NCBI GenBank assembly: GCA_963978545.1
Contig: OZ021722.1
Location: forward strand, 39,697,365-39,761,364
Length of the DNA stretch: 64,000 bases
Source: Linyphia triangularis
Lineage: Eukaryota; Arthropoda; Arachnida; Araneae; Linyphiidae
Reading direction: 5' to 3'
Part shown: piece after piece, positions 46,564-57,273 of the stretch
Numbering within the stretch: position 1 is the stretch's first letter
How the letters are laid out: each line of letters starts with the position of its first letter
Notes under the pieces: generated by a model
What the model was told of the DNA's origin: nothing
Database searches by the model: none
The model's input: only the letters and a program-made list of their open reading frames with translations
Translations under genes and position numbers: made by a program

Positions 46564-48174
46564 TTACCTTTTTTTTTTTTTTTAATCGACGCGGAGTTTC
46601 GAAAGCATTTTAATAAATCATTTAAAAAAAATACTTTTATTGTTAATAAATTGATAATTCTTATAAGGGATTTGATTAAAAAGTTTGTTTTTTACAGGTT
46701 AAATTATTAACACTCCTACTTTTCTTTTTTGATCAACACAAGCATTCAAACATGTTTCGTAAAAAGAGAAAACGGAAGCATAAAAGTGCCTAAGTGTAAC
46801 ATTTTATCTATTCCTAAATAATGAAAAAATAATAAAACATCAAGGCATGAATTCTAAAAATAGATCTCAAGGCCTTATTTTTCATAAAAAATAACGAAAA
46901 AGAAAGTATTTTCCAGGAAGTGATAAATAAAATAAAAAGAATCCAGTCTCCATGCTACGAGAAAAAGGCGCCAATTTTCAGCGTGAGTTATATTGTCATT
47001 TTGACGGCATTATTTTTCACCAAACAGATGTCATGTTCGTCAAATTTTGTCCATTGCATTGGTGAGAATTTTAAATTCTCCAAGAAAATGGAGAACTCAC
47101 ACATAGCACAGTAAGTAATATATTATTCATTCTATTATTAAAATGAGTTTCAATAAGTTTAAATTAATTGTTCTAAAATAAACATTTATGTGTTTACCAA
47201 CTATTCAATGATTTTTGTAGACAAGTCATTAAATTAATTTGCTTTTGTGTTCAATGAGTTCTGGTAATATTCGGAAGCTTTTTAAATTTTTGTATTAGTA
47301 TTTTACAGAAGAAAATATTTTTTGAAATGTAAAACAGCTTAATTGTTTATGATCTAAGACGTTTTGAAACCAGGTTAACCAGATTTTGTGTTAAAAAGTG
47401 TTACATATCATTCAACTATGTTCTTTTATTTCATTGTAACTGACATTATTTGTATTGATTCATTAGTTGTTTTTTTTGTCTTTATGCAAATCTTTACGCA
47501 AGCAGAATGAACCCTGGTCATTAATAAGGGCTTGTCAAATATATTTATTTAAAATTTCAATTAATTAATTCTTTTATTGTTTGTTTCAAAACAGAATTTT
47601 ACAAAGGAAAAACCTTTGTTAATTTTCAATGTATATATAGTTAGCTTCAAATCTAAAAAATTATTGTGTGGGGGCGCCAAAATGAATTCTTGCCCCGGGT
47701 AAAAAGTGACCTAGTTCCGTCCCTGAGTGAGAAAGGCACATTGTAACCACATTGTATCAATGTGCAATTCCAATGCATTTTTAAGGAAGCTGATATTTTA
47801 TAACAGATATTAGCATAAATCAATTTATCTCGTATAGTTTTTAGGGGTTTTAATTATGTAGTACGAATAAAGTCAGAATTTCGTTTTCTTCACTTTTCTA
47901 ATGTGATATCACAATGTTGTTTCAATGTGATATTTCAACCAGACATGAAACAAGTGTCTTCTTTGGTTTTTGGAAAGCCCCAATCTTGTCCAAGAATCAT
48001 ATTAATTGAAAACTTTGGTAAAAGCAATTTATAAAAGCAAAAAATAAAAATCCGTTTACTCAATGTGGTTTTTTAATATGGCTTCAATGTGATAATTCAA
48101 CTATACTTCAACCTTACACCACTGATCCACGATTTGTATCATCCGACGCATGCGCAATACCCTTGTACCTTCAG

Positions 48175-48259
48175 TGATGACGTAGCTGGCATCACTTTTG
48201 AAGTTGATTTGAAACTTTACGATGTCGTTGTGTTGACAATTGGATTTATGCCTTTTCTG
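48175..48259 (+). CDS. Weak exon candidate within element E
   Basis: CTTGTACCTTCAG precedes an open block DDVAGITFEVDLKLYDVVVL then TIGFMPFL, followed by a strong GTAAGT donor. A GCATGCGC NRF1-like motif lies at 48148-48155. The peptide is coding-like but matches no family I know. The phase does not fit the other candidate at 51987. It may be the relic of a gene carried by E, or chance. Confidence 0.2.
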
Positions 48260-48734
48260 GTAAGTTTTCTTCATTACATTATTAAATTATACTCTATTAT
48301 TTGCCGGTTTTCTAAATTAGATGTATTTCAATTTATAAATGAAATTAGATAATGATGTTCTTATCAGTGAGGTTTGTTGATTTTTGGGACACACGTGTGA
48401 CATAAATAAATAAACCTATTGTATATTTCACGTATTTTTATGAGCTATAAAACTGAATGGGCTGTCTTGTAGAAGTATGTTTTTCTAAAACGATTGATCA
48501 CTGAGAATTAAACATGCTGTATAAATATTATTTCTATACTTGTTGAAAGAATTTTTGCGGTAATTAAATGAACTGATTCAGTTAAAAAAAATCTCCACCG
48601 TAATAGGGATCGGGACAACAGAGCCAGTAATTTATTTCAGGTGGAATACAGATGTAGTATAGAACATTTCTTAATGTTATATAATATAATTGAAAGTTAT
48701 GTGATTTTCCACACCCGTAGTCTCTTTAACATGT

Positions 48735-48873
48735 TCAATTCGATCACACATCTGGAAATTTGAAGAAAATTTGCTGTAAAATCAGGGAATTTTTAAAAAT
48801 CTATCAGGAAATTTTTTAAAAATCTATCAGGGTATTATCAGAAAACTTTTTTTCCTGAATTTTGTGGCCACTG
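48735..48873. repeat. Fragment of the C/C3 repeat family
   Basis: Contains ATCAGGGAATTTTT and ends TTGTGGCCACTGTG, matching the right part of C3. The left terminus is missing. Confidence 0.45.
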
Positions 48874-49390
48874 TGTAATGTGTTGTTTTAATTAATGTAA
48901 AATTAAATGTTTATTTAAAAATATAGCTGCAAAATAAACTGATGTTTTGTGTGCAAAAAATGAATTTCTTTCTTTAATTTTCTTTTTCAAGCAGTTATGG
49001 ATAACAAATTGAGAATTTCTCTCTATCCCACCTGGTAATCAAATCGATATTTCAAAGTAAGGTTTAAAAAAGACGTCATCAGTGTAAATATATACATGTA
49101 CATAAGGATGATACATTTTATAATAGTTAACATATTTTCAGCTTACTGCCTCCATGTACAACACTGTGGAACAGGTAGTGCCTGGAATCTGATCGCTGGC
49201 CCCTAACAACTGAATCCTATCCTTTTCAGGTACTGTGGTAAATTGAAAAGATGCAGTACAGTATAGCATATTTCGCTATTTAAAAATTTACAAAAAGAAC
49301 TTTCTAAAAAACTAAAATTAGAAAGTGGAATTCTGTTCTTTTGCAAAAAAAAATTGTTAATTTTTTTTTTAAATCTCCCTTTTTGTTATA

Positions 49391-50271
49391 CAGTCGAACA
49401 GGGTTGGCATGGTTTAAACCAAATAGTTTTTTTTCTCTTTTTAAAGACTAATTTAAAATTGCATTTTTTTTTTGTTTATTTATAATTAGATTTTTTAAAT
49501 TATTTGTTGTAAATAACTTTTTTAAATAAATCTTATAATGAAAGTCTATAGAACTTTTTATAAGTATCAAAAATAACTTTTTATATTAATCTAAGTGTTT
49601 TATTACTGTTTTATAATAATATTCAAAATTATTAATTAAAATTAAATTATATGCTGCATTTTAAATTTGTTTGTGAAATAGAGGTTTTGTGCTTAAATAA
49701 CTTATTTCTAAACCTTAAAAATATAATTATGTATAACTTATCACCATTACTGATGAATCTAAGAGCAATATTCCATGTAGAAGTAGAAAACAATTACTAT
49801 TGTATTATGTTTTTTTAAATCCAATGGAAACTATATATCTCTAAATATAATATTAAAATTTAATGATTTAATTGTTCACATAAGTAGCAAATGTTTATTT
49901 ACTTAGTGTAAATTATTTTCAGAAGATATATTATTTGTTATTTGAAAATTTATTATTCTAGTTAATGTAAAATTTTATTTATAAATATGTATACATTTTA
50001 ATTAGAAAAGGATTTAAAAAAAAAAAAAAAAAAACGGGAAAAAAAAACCCTGTTTTTTTTTCTTCAAACAACACAAAAAAAACATTTTTTGGGGGAGGGA
50101 GGGGTCCAACTCTGCGGCCAAATCTCATTAACACGAAGTCGCTGGGGCCGTTGAAATTGTTTGTGCTAACTGAATAAATTAACGTCAAGTTTTAAATACG
50201 GGGAACTGCTTTTTTCTTTGCGTTAAACGGGAGTTCAGGTTAACGGATTTCACATTAACAGGGTTTGACTG
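49391..50271. mobile_element. TA-flanked MITE L, copy L1, split by K1
   Basis: Left CAGTCGAA, right GGGTTTGACTG, with TA at 49389-49390 and 50272-50273. Flanking parts align with intact L2 (62557-62730). Interrupted by K1 after eight bases. Confidence 0.7.
49399..50114. mobile_element. Element K, copy K1
   Basis: Starts CAGGGTTGGCATGG and ends (reverse complement) CAGAGTTGGACCCC. Flanks CAGTCGAA and CGGCCAAA match at five of eight positions, the rest being transitions, so a decayed 8-bp hAT TSD is plausible. L2 shows the uninterrupted site. Non-coding. Confidence 0.6.
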
Positions 50272-50401
50272 TACCAAAGTTATATTTGGGAATACTTTTT
50301 AGAATAAATTTACTTATTGTATTAGAATTGAACATTCTTTTTTTTTTTCAGTGTTCTGTGGACTTGCTTATTTCACCTTTGTTAGAGCTGTTGTACTTAA
50401 A

Positions 50402-50778
50402 CAGTGTGGCTACAGAACCTGGAAATCAAGAAACTTTTCGATTGTGGAAAAAATCAGGGAATTTTTTTAATATTCAGGAAAATTTACTGTTACTGTTTAG
50501 GGTATGTTTATCCATTATCCCTAATTTGGTACCATTTTCCTGAAGATTTGCTGTGATAATCATTAGAAGTTTTAATGTTATGGAATAATTTTAACTTTTA
50601 ACTACCACCAAACCTATTTTTAAAAAATTGGCATATTATCTCTTTAGCATACATGTTCTATTCGATAAGTGTGTCAACATATCTGAAAAAATTGGGAGAA
50701 TTCGGAAAAAGTTTGCAGGAAAGGAATTTTTTAGAAATCTGTCAGGGAACTTTTTACCTGAATTTTGTGGCCATCATG
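50402..50778. mobile_element. Short element C3 (5-bp TSD)
   Basis: CAGTGTGGCTACAGAA at the left and TTGTGGCCATCATG at the right, flanked by TTAAA at 50397-50401 and 50779-50783. The terminus and TSD length match C1 and C2, but it is only 377 bp. Confidence 0.7.
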
Positions 50779-51986
50779 TTAAATGACACTGATAGTTCTT
50801 TTGATAATCCTCTATAATTTATATATTAAGTATAATTTTTTTATTCTTTTTAAATTAGTTTTGCTGTTGTGAACATGTCTGAATTATGGCAGTATTATAA
50901 CAAGGCTGCTAGTGGCGTTTACTAAAGTGACTATTTTAGCCTCCAGAAAACTTTTTTTGGTAAGAAAAATATCGGTACTTACGTGTTAACGCCACTGTAG
51001 CTACAGATTTGACGGTTTTTCAGTGCCGCCAATAAAGAGCAATCTTGTTGTTCGCATGCAGTTATCTTTTGGATTCTTTGTAAGTATAAAACTCTAATTC
51101 CTTGTAAGTAATTAAAAACCGCCAAATCTGTAGCTGCGGTGGCGTTAATACGCAAGTACCAAAATATCCTAATTGACTATTTTAACCTCCAGGCAACTAT
51201 GTAATGAAAAAAGGGCTCCTAACTTTGAACTGGAAACCAATAGAAAGCATGGCTTCAATTTGGTTGCAGCAGCTCATTTAATTTATCCTCAAAGTAGTAA
51301 AAAGGGTTTTTGAATTTAAAGCTAAATTTGTATGATACAGTAAATTTTTCTAAAAGTATACCTAAGAGTAAAAGGCAACTAAGTTGTTTCAATCTAGAAT
51401 TTTCAAAAATTATAATTGGTTTCCTATTGAAATATAACATTAATTAAAAACCTATATTATATGTTTTTCCTTTAAATTTTTCTACTCTTCATTTTAGTTT
51501 TCAAATACTGGGTGGGAGTAGGCAACATTGGTATTCTGCATCTGCCTTCGAATTTTTTTTACATAATCTACTTTTGATTAAACTATATTGTGTATCGTCA
51601 TTGCATGATATTCTGAAATAAGTCTGTTATTGCCTTAAATGGTCGTGTGATCTTTGGTCAGTCCAATGTGCAAACCATAATATGAAGGGTGCTTCTGCAT
51701 ACTGGCATTGACTTAAAACCATCCAAAACAAGGGGATCGCTTTCAACGCGAGAGAGGGATTTTTTTAAGTCATAAAAAAGGGATATTATCTTGATTAATA
51801 TATTCAATCTTTGAATTTGGTTGGCGATTTAAGTAGCAGAGTTGGATTTGAGCATTTTTACACGTCGTATTTCTTTATTATTATTTTTGGCATGGTGTCT
51901 ACTTTTAAAAATTGGAAAACAGTTATATCTATATAAATATATGTTTGAATGCTTTATTGTATTAAATAAAGGTAATTTTATTTTAG

Positions 51987-52111
51987 AGATTATGAAAACA
52001 ACCAATGAGGAGGCGAAAGAAGCTCGTGGAGTGACATTAAGGCTGCTGATTGTGACAGAGATGTGGAATATTTTTGGGAATGATATTGTGGATTGTAAAC
52101 ATGGATTATAA
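51987..52111 (+). CDS. Weak terminal-exon candidate within element E
   Basis: TTTTATTTTAG precedes an open block IMKTTNEEAKEARGVTLRLL then IVTEMWNIFGN and a stop at 52109-52111. The peptide has a natural composition for AT-rich DNA but no recognised family. Confidence 0.2.
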
Positions 52112-53011
52112 CATATGGTTCACAAACTTAAATAATTGTTTTGTATCTCCTTTCTTATTTTACTGTCATTAAATGGGGTCTTGAAGTTAAGATCCTACTG
52201 TTGCTCTGAATGGGATATGTCATTAAAAATTAGCACATATATATTTAATCATCTTATAATTTTCTATTTGTTGGTTTAAAGTGTGAACTTAGAAACAATT
52301 TGAAAGGTATTTGTACCTATGTAATTGTGTTAGGACTATGTCTGTTACTGTTACATGTAATTATTAATATTTGTTTTATTAACATTTGTTTTAATGTTAT
52401 GCATGCTATTTTTGAAATAAAATTATTTTGAACATTATGATTTATTTTTACAGTTTAAAAATATATATGTATAATTTTTATTCAAATTTGATTAGTTCAG
52501 AGATAATTAAGAAGCAAATATTATAATTAATTTTAATTGTGGTTCATTGGAGCAAAATTAAATTTTTGTACAGAATAATCCTCTGCATATAAAAGGAAAG
52601 TTTAATTTTTCACAAAATGATATTCTACCTACTAAAAGATGATACATTGTGTAACAGTAGTTGGAAACTCATAAAGCCAATACTTGGAAAATATTCTAGT
52701 TTTAACTTTTTCTTTTCATTAAATGAGAGTTTCTATAATGCATATACTCTTAAACTTTACAGTGCTAATAAAACTAAACACATTCATGTGAAAAAAATGT
52801 GTCAAAACAAGCGCTTAGGAAAGTAGGCAGGATACATTCGCTTCCAAATTTTTTCTGTTATCTATTAAAATACAAAAATCAATAATTTGTTTTGCTTAAA
52901 ATTGCAACTTTAAATGGTATTTTGAATTTTAATTTCATAACCCCTTCCAAAAAATATGAGCAATGTGAATATGAAAAATATGAGCAATACTGTTTTAACA
53001 TGGGTGTTCCA

Positions 53012-53299
53012 CATTGTTACCACATGATAGTGTTCACTTTTACCAATGTTGTTTAAATATGAATCTTCCACATGAGTGTTCAATCTGATTCTTGCCAATG
53101 TTGTTTCAAGACATACTTTCCAGAAAAACTGTTTCTACAGCACTAGTTCTTGGGCTCAAGAACTATAGTGCTGTAAAAACAGCATTATGGGATGTGTGTC
53201 TTGAAACAACATTGGCAAGATTCAATATTGAACACTCATGTGGAAGATTCATGTTTAAACAACATTGGTAAAAGTGAACACTATCATGTGGTAACAATG
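53012..53299. repeat. 288-bp palindrome in the right end of E
   Basis: The left arm (ACATTGTTACCACATGATAG ... CAATGTTGTTTCAAGACA) recurs inverted in the right arm, ending CATGTGGTAACAATGG. The centre is at about 53153 (AGTTCTTGGGCTCAAGAACT). Arms differ by a few substitutions and short indels. Confidence 0.85.
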
Positions 53300-53620
53300 G
53301 GATGCATCCATGTTGAAACAACATTGACATTCAACGTGGAAACCACATGGGCAAAAATGAACACTCTCACGTGGAAACAATGTGACAAATCCACGTTGAA
53401 CCAATATTGACATTCAACATTGAAACCACGTGGGCAATAGCTAGCATGTGGAAGCAGTGTGATATATCTACGTTGAAACAACGTTGGCACTCAACATTGT
53501 ATCCACGCTCCTTTAAGTGAACACTTCCGCTTGAAAACAACGTTGCAGTTCCACGTTGAAACAACATTGTGCATGTTGGTATTTAACGTTGACACCACAT
53601 TGAAACAATATGGTTGCGTT
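53300..53620. repeat. CAACATTG-type subterminal repeats of E
   Basis: Units such as GTTGAAACAACATTG, ACATTCAACRTGGAAACC and CACGTGGAAACAATGTG alternate with a spacing of roughly 60 bp up to the terminus. Similar units occur at 44771-44815 and 47740-48105 near the left end, so they are subterminal repeats and may be binding sites for the element's recombinase. Confidence 0.65.
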
Positions 53621-54613
53621 GCTTGGGTTTTTGTGAAAATATTAATTAAAAAAATTAATCAAAAAAACAAACTAAAATTTTAACATTATTTTTGTCAATT
53701 GTTCAAATTGAATGCCAAAACTATTTGTGTTGAAAATTTCAGAGCTCTACTCCAATTTTAAGTAGGTTTCTATAGATCCACAGACAGGCAGACAGACACA
53801 CAGCTTGTTTTATCATTATAGATAATCATTTGTACCAGAAGGAAAGTATAACGCTAGTTTTCTATAAGCAGTACTAAAAATGAAATGGATTACTTTAGCA
53901 ATAAAACACACTATAATATTATTTATATGTATAAAAACAAATAAAAGAAAATAATGTATATGAATCTACATCCTAATGAAACAGAAATCAAGAATTACAA
54001 AGTAAATTATTCTCAACTAACTCACTACCCTTACGAACTTCGAATTTAGCTACAAAGTATTCATCAGGTCTATAAAAAAGCAAACCATAATTTTTGGCTC
54101 AAAAATCCAAACTAAGTAAGGAATAGTACCTGCGGAGGTATTTTTTCGGGGGGAAGGTATTCAAATTGCCAATATTATTATGTTAAGGAAGGAGAAGTTG
54201 CGCATATGATCTTCTAAAGAAGAGAAAAGTCACAGTCAACATGAGATTTCCAAAAAACCTCCCCCATTTCCCTTTCCCACCTTTAAAGGTTATGATCCTA
54301 ATGTGAGATCTACTGATCCAATTTGAAATATTTTTAAAGGTATTTTGACTAATCTAATTTATCTGAAACACGATGTTTTTCCGATGTTTCGTGTATAAAG
54401 TGGTGAAATCGAGGATAGGCATGAAAGGGTACTCACTACTTCTAACAGACTGAAACCTGGTTGTACGTCGGACAACATAAAGCCGCAGCTATTTGAGTAC
54501 AGGAAACGTCAAGAAATTTAGATAGTATTATAACAAACCTTTCAATACTTTTCCAATGATTATTTTGTTGCAATAAATACGACATTGCCTTCCAATTTAC
54601 ATGGCATGCATTA

Positions 54614-55055
54614 TTTCGGTAATACATTTGCGGTGGTCTCTTGTACAAATGACAGATACACCTAGGCACTAGTAGCAACTTTTGCTTAGTGGTTAGCGCG
54701 CCGGTCTTCTGATCTAGGAGTCCCGGGTTCGACTCCCCGTTAGCGCATACCTCTACAGTTGTGACCCGAATATTCGAACACATCAGTGACCCCATCGACT
54801 ACATGACCTCCACACTACCACCTCAGCGTCTCTTGCGACTCACTGCCACACGCAACGCACTCAACTCACACGCAAGCAACTCAACCGTTTACCCCTTTGT
54901 GACTCACTGGGAAGGTGCTACGTGGTGGTATCGTGTACAAATGACAGATACAACACCTAGGCAATAGTGATCATTTTTGCATAGTGGTTAGCGCGCCTGT
55001 CTTCTAATCTAGAGTCTCTGGAACGACTGGTCGTCACCGCATACCGTTACACATT
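54614..55055 (+). repeat. Tandemly duplicated tRNA-Arg-derived SINE
   Basis: Two units 292 bp apart share GTACAAATGACAGATAC and AGTGGTTAGCGCGCC. The tRNA-like part of unit 1 (54684-54746) has A box TAGTGGTTAGCGC, an anticodon loop CTTCTGA (UCU) and B box GGTTCGACTCC; unit 2 (54975-55045) keeps the A box and loop CTTCTAA but has a damaged B box. F1 lacks the whole block at about 12450, so it inserted into F2. Confidence 0.7.
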
Positions 55056-56616
55056 TTTAATATATGAAGTACTATATAACATCATTTATAGAGTTGTACT
55101 TGACATTAAATTGCAATAATTTGGCAAAATGTAATAGAAATATTTTTCAACAGAATTGTACGCTACTTTCATTTCACTCAACTTCACTTCAGTAATAAGT
55201 AAAAATAAACCTCATTGAATAACCTTATAAAATGTATTTTTTATTTTTATCTTTGCCAAAAAATGATTAAGTTTTATTCGAAATTGAAACTTCCCCCCAG
55301 ACCAGTGGTGTACGTAAGGTATGTATTTGATAAGAGAGGGCTCATTATTCGGAAGTTAAAATTTAAATGTTTTGAAATTTTCTGTAAGACTTTCAATTCA
55401 CATGATGTACAATACATACTTAATGTAAATGACGTTTAATGGGCATATCATGGTTTTTGAGGAGTTACCTGACGTACTAAAAACGGGAGATATGTTCATA
55501 TTTAATTTCATTTAGAAGCTGTCAGTGACGATTTCAACTTAAATGTTCCTTCAAAAAAGGATATACTTACTCCAATTTAAAATTGCCGACCGCCAACTTG
55601 GGCTGAATTGTGATCAGGATTTTTTAACACAATTGACGATTTTAATTATTTATATTTTTTTTCTATTCAATATGTTTTAAAACATCCAACACTTGGCACT
55701 TTTAAAGGAATTGATGAAATTTTGGAAATTTGCCGAGTGCCGTCTTTCTTTTCTAAAAACTTTGGCGGGGTGAGATAATGAAGATATCTATGATTTGTGT
55801 TCGCAAGATACCTATTATATTTGTGTACGCAGTCCATCAATGTAAGCGGGGGAGAGGACACCGACTCCCTTATAATAGACTTCTAGTGTAAAAATGCCGA
55901 TTCGTGAAACTCGGGTCAGTATTTTTAATATTTTTGTTCGAATTTTTTTTTTTTTTTTTTTTAAATATTTTTTCATTTAATTTTATTTTGGATCAACTTT
56001 AAAAAAAAAAGTTCATTAAAATTTCGAAAATTTGCCGACTGTTCTCAACTTTCTAAAATTGGAGAGGGGGGGGGGGAGAGAAGCCCCCTTCCCCCCCGTT
56101 CGCGTCGTCCCTGTTTACTAGTTAACAGCAAATTCTAGAGCCATTTCGGACGTTCAAGAATCGGCACCATTCAATTCATAGAAAATTCGGTGACACGCAT
56201 AAAACGGTCAAATAATATTTTAACTGAAAAATGTTACAAGACATACTAAAAAAAGTTTTTAAATGTATGGCTATGCTAAAATATAATCTTCTAAGGTCTA
56301 AAATGGTATCAAACTATCTGAAAAAGTAGATTAAAAATGAGTTTTCCAAACGGCAACATGTCATCCAAATGATATTCATTCAAAATATTTTATTATTATT
56401 TAAAACAAAATTATGAAAGAGAACATGGTATTTTAGGAGACTATGGAAAAATATATTCAGAATATATGATTTTAATATATTTAAAATGCTGGTGACAGCT
56501 TTTGGACTGTTAAAAAAATTCCACCCATATAACAATGTGTAAAAAAAGCAAACACATTTTTGGTAACCTCTACGTGTAGGATAGATCTGAGTTCAAAAAA
56601 GTACCTTTTTTTTTAA

Positions 56617-56955
56617 ATGGTCCACTTGAATGTCTCCAAGACAGATTATTCTACAATGTTCAAGTCAAAAGAATTTATAAAACATGACAGTAAGGATTTA
56701 GTTAAAATCGATCATGAACAGAAGATAGTAACCATTGAAAATGCAGGCTTTTTAGCAGTTATTAAAACACAACTCAAAAGATTTAAAAAAAAAAATCGTT
56801 CTAGAATGCATTTTCATGTGTCAAATAAACAAACCCACCACAAAGATTCACGTAAAAAAACGAAAAATAAACATCCTTCAACAAAGAAAATTATCTTTCA
56901 CATCAGTTACAATTTAAATAACAATGAAACTTTCAGATCACCAGAACGAAAATAA
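56617..56955 (+). CDS. Hypothetical 112-codon frame, doubtful
   Basis: An intronless plus-strand frame just outside F2, convergent with the carboxypeptidase gene. It is rich in Lys, Asn and His (KKTKNKHPSTKK) as expected from local A-richness. There is no recognised domain and no supporting splice or promoter context. Length alone does not make it a gene here. Confidence 0.15.
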   Translation: MVHLNVSKTDYSTMFKSKEFIKHDSKDLVKIDHEQKIVTIENAGFLAVIKTQLKRFKKKNRSRMHFHVSNKQTHHKDSRKKTKNKHPSTKKIIFHISYNLNNNETFRSPERK

Positions 56956-57095
56956 ATGAAAAGATAATCATTAACCCATGGGGAGTCATATTTTCACAGT
57001 ACTTTGATGATGTCCATAACAAATGCTATAGAAATGTTAAGCATTTTATGATACGTATACAATATCAGTAAAAATTTAAATCACATTTAAAACTT

Positions 57096-57101
57096 TTTAT
57101 T
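57096..57101 (-). terminator. Polyadenylation signal of the CCP1-like gene
   Basis: AATAAA on the minus strand, 75 bases after the stop codon, is the nearest canonical signal. Confidence 0.45.
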
Positions 57102-57176
57102 AACTATCCAATACATCAAAAACGTAACTGGTGTAGTTGATTGAACTATGCAACAGTTTTTTCTTCAAACAGTAAG

Positions 57177-57273
57177 TCACATCATTTGATCTGCTTCTTC
57201 TCCATCAACGAAATCATCGTCAGTTTCAGTAGAAGAAGTAGAACAAAGTTTTGACCTGGATGGCTTTTCATGA
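57177..57273 (-). CDS. AGTPBP1-like: CCP1-like terminal exon
   Basis: Acceptor TTTTTTTTCAG before 57273. Encodes [20 protein letters not shown], then [11 protein letters not shown] and TGA at 57179-57177. Low-complexity acidic tail, much shorter than in vertebrate CCP1. The splice phase fits exon 5 exactly. Confidence 0.75.

Larger units (their letters stand above)
44828..47725 (+). mobile_element. hAT element D, copy D2 (8-bp TSD)
   Basis: Starts CAGTGCCGGAACTAGG and ends (reverse complement) CAGGGACGGAACTAGG; perfect TSD AGTGAGAA at 44820-44827 and 47726-47733. Inverted relative to D1, and colinear except that it lacks hairpin S and carries MITE R. It keeps the N-terminal transposase stub in frame. 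It is the innermost large element of the F2 nest. Confidence 0.93.
44766..53627. mobile_element. Element E, unclassified, CCCAAGCAAC terminal repeats
   Basis: Termini CCCAAGCAACACA and (reverse complement of the right end) CCCAAGCAACGCA. Helitron copy 1 has the empty site near 8108 (reverse complement GAAGTTGCTTTTTGTG). Comparison suggests a TSD of only about 2 bp (TT), though the T-run makes this uncertain. Both ends are rich in CAACATTG/CAATGTTG-type units: left 44771-44815 and 47734-48105, right 52990-53620. Without D2 it is about 6 kb and also holds an L/K MITE pair and C3. No transposase recognised. Confidence 0.65.
44272..53822 (-). mobile_element. Non-autonomous Helitron, copy 2 (reverse strand, split by E)
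   Basis: On the minus strand it starts TCTATAATGATAAAAC (53822) and ends CGGGTATTCAGCTAG (44272). F1 shows the uninterrupted site at about 14235 (reverse complement AACAATAATCATTTG), so insertion was between A and T without duplication, the Helitron mode. It carries the same 43-bp tandem units (44385-44575) as copy 1. Element E is inserted in its long-repeat region. Confidence 0.85.
43115..56113. mobile_element. hAT element F, copy F2, inverted, hosting a five-level nest
   Basis: Left end CAGGGCCGTAGCTAAG; right end, reverse-complemented, CAGGGACGACGCGAACGG: the same termini as F1 in opposite order. Flanks TTTACGAG (43107-43114) and TTTACTAG (56114-56121) are an 8-bp TSD with one mismatch. 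Removing Helitron copy 2 (9.55 kb) and the SINE pair leaves about 3 kb aligning with F1. It lacks F1's solo LTR and foldback, giving empty sites for both. Confidence 0.88.

Noticed and set aside
53192..53567. Overlapping frames on both strands (66-72 codons)
   Set aside because: They are translations of the CAACATTG repeats of element E.
53300..53620. Regularly spaced repeats considered as a CRISPR-like array
   Set aside because: Units are diverged, spacers are not unique, and the genome is eukaryotic; these are transposon subterminal repeats.
54684..54746. Possible functional tRNA-Arg(UCU) gene
   Set aside because: A and B boxes are present but the acceptor stem does not pair and the unit is embedded in a duplicated SINE.
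54442..54795. 117-codon minus-strand frame
   Set aside because: It reads antisense through the tRNA-derived SINE and F2 sequence; part of it (ESNPGLLDQKTGALTT) is the translated SINE head.
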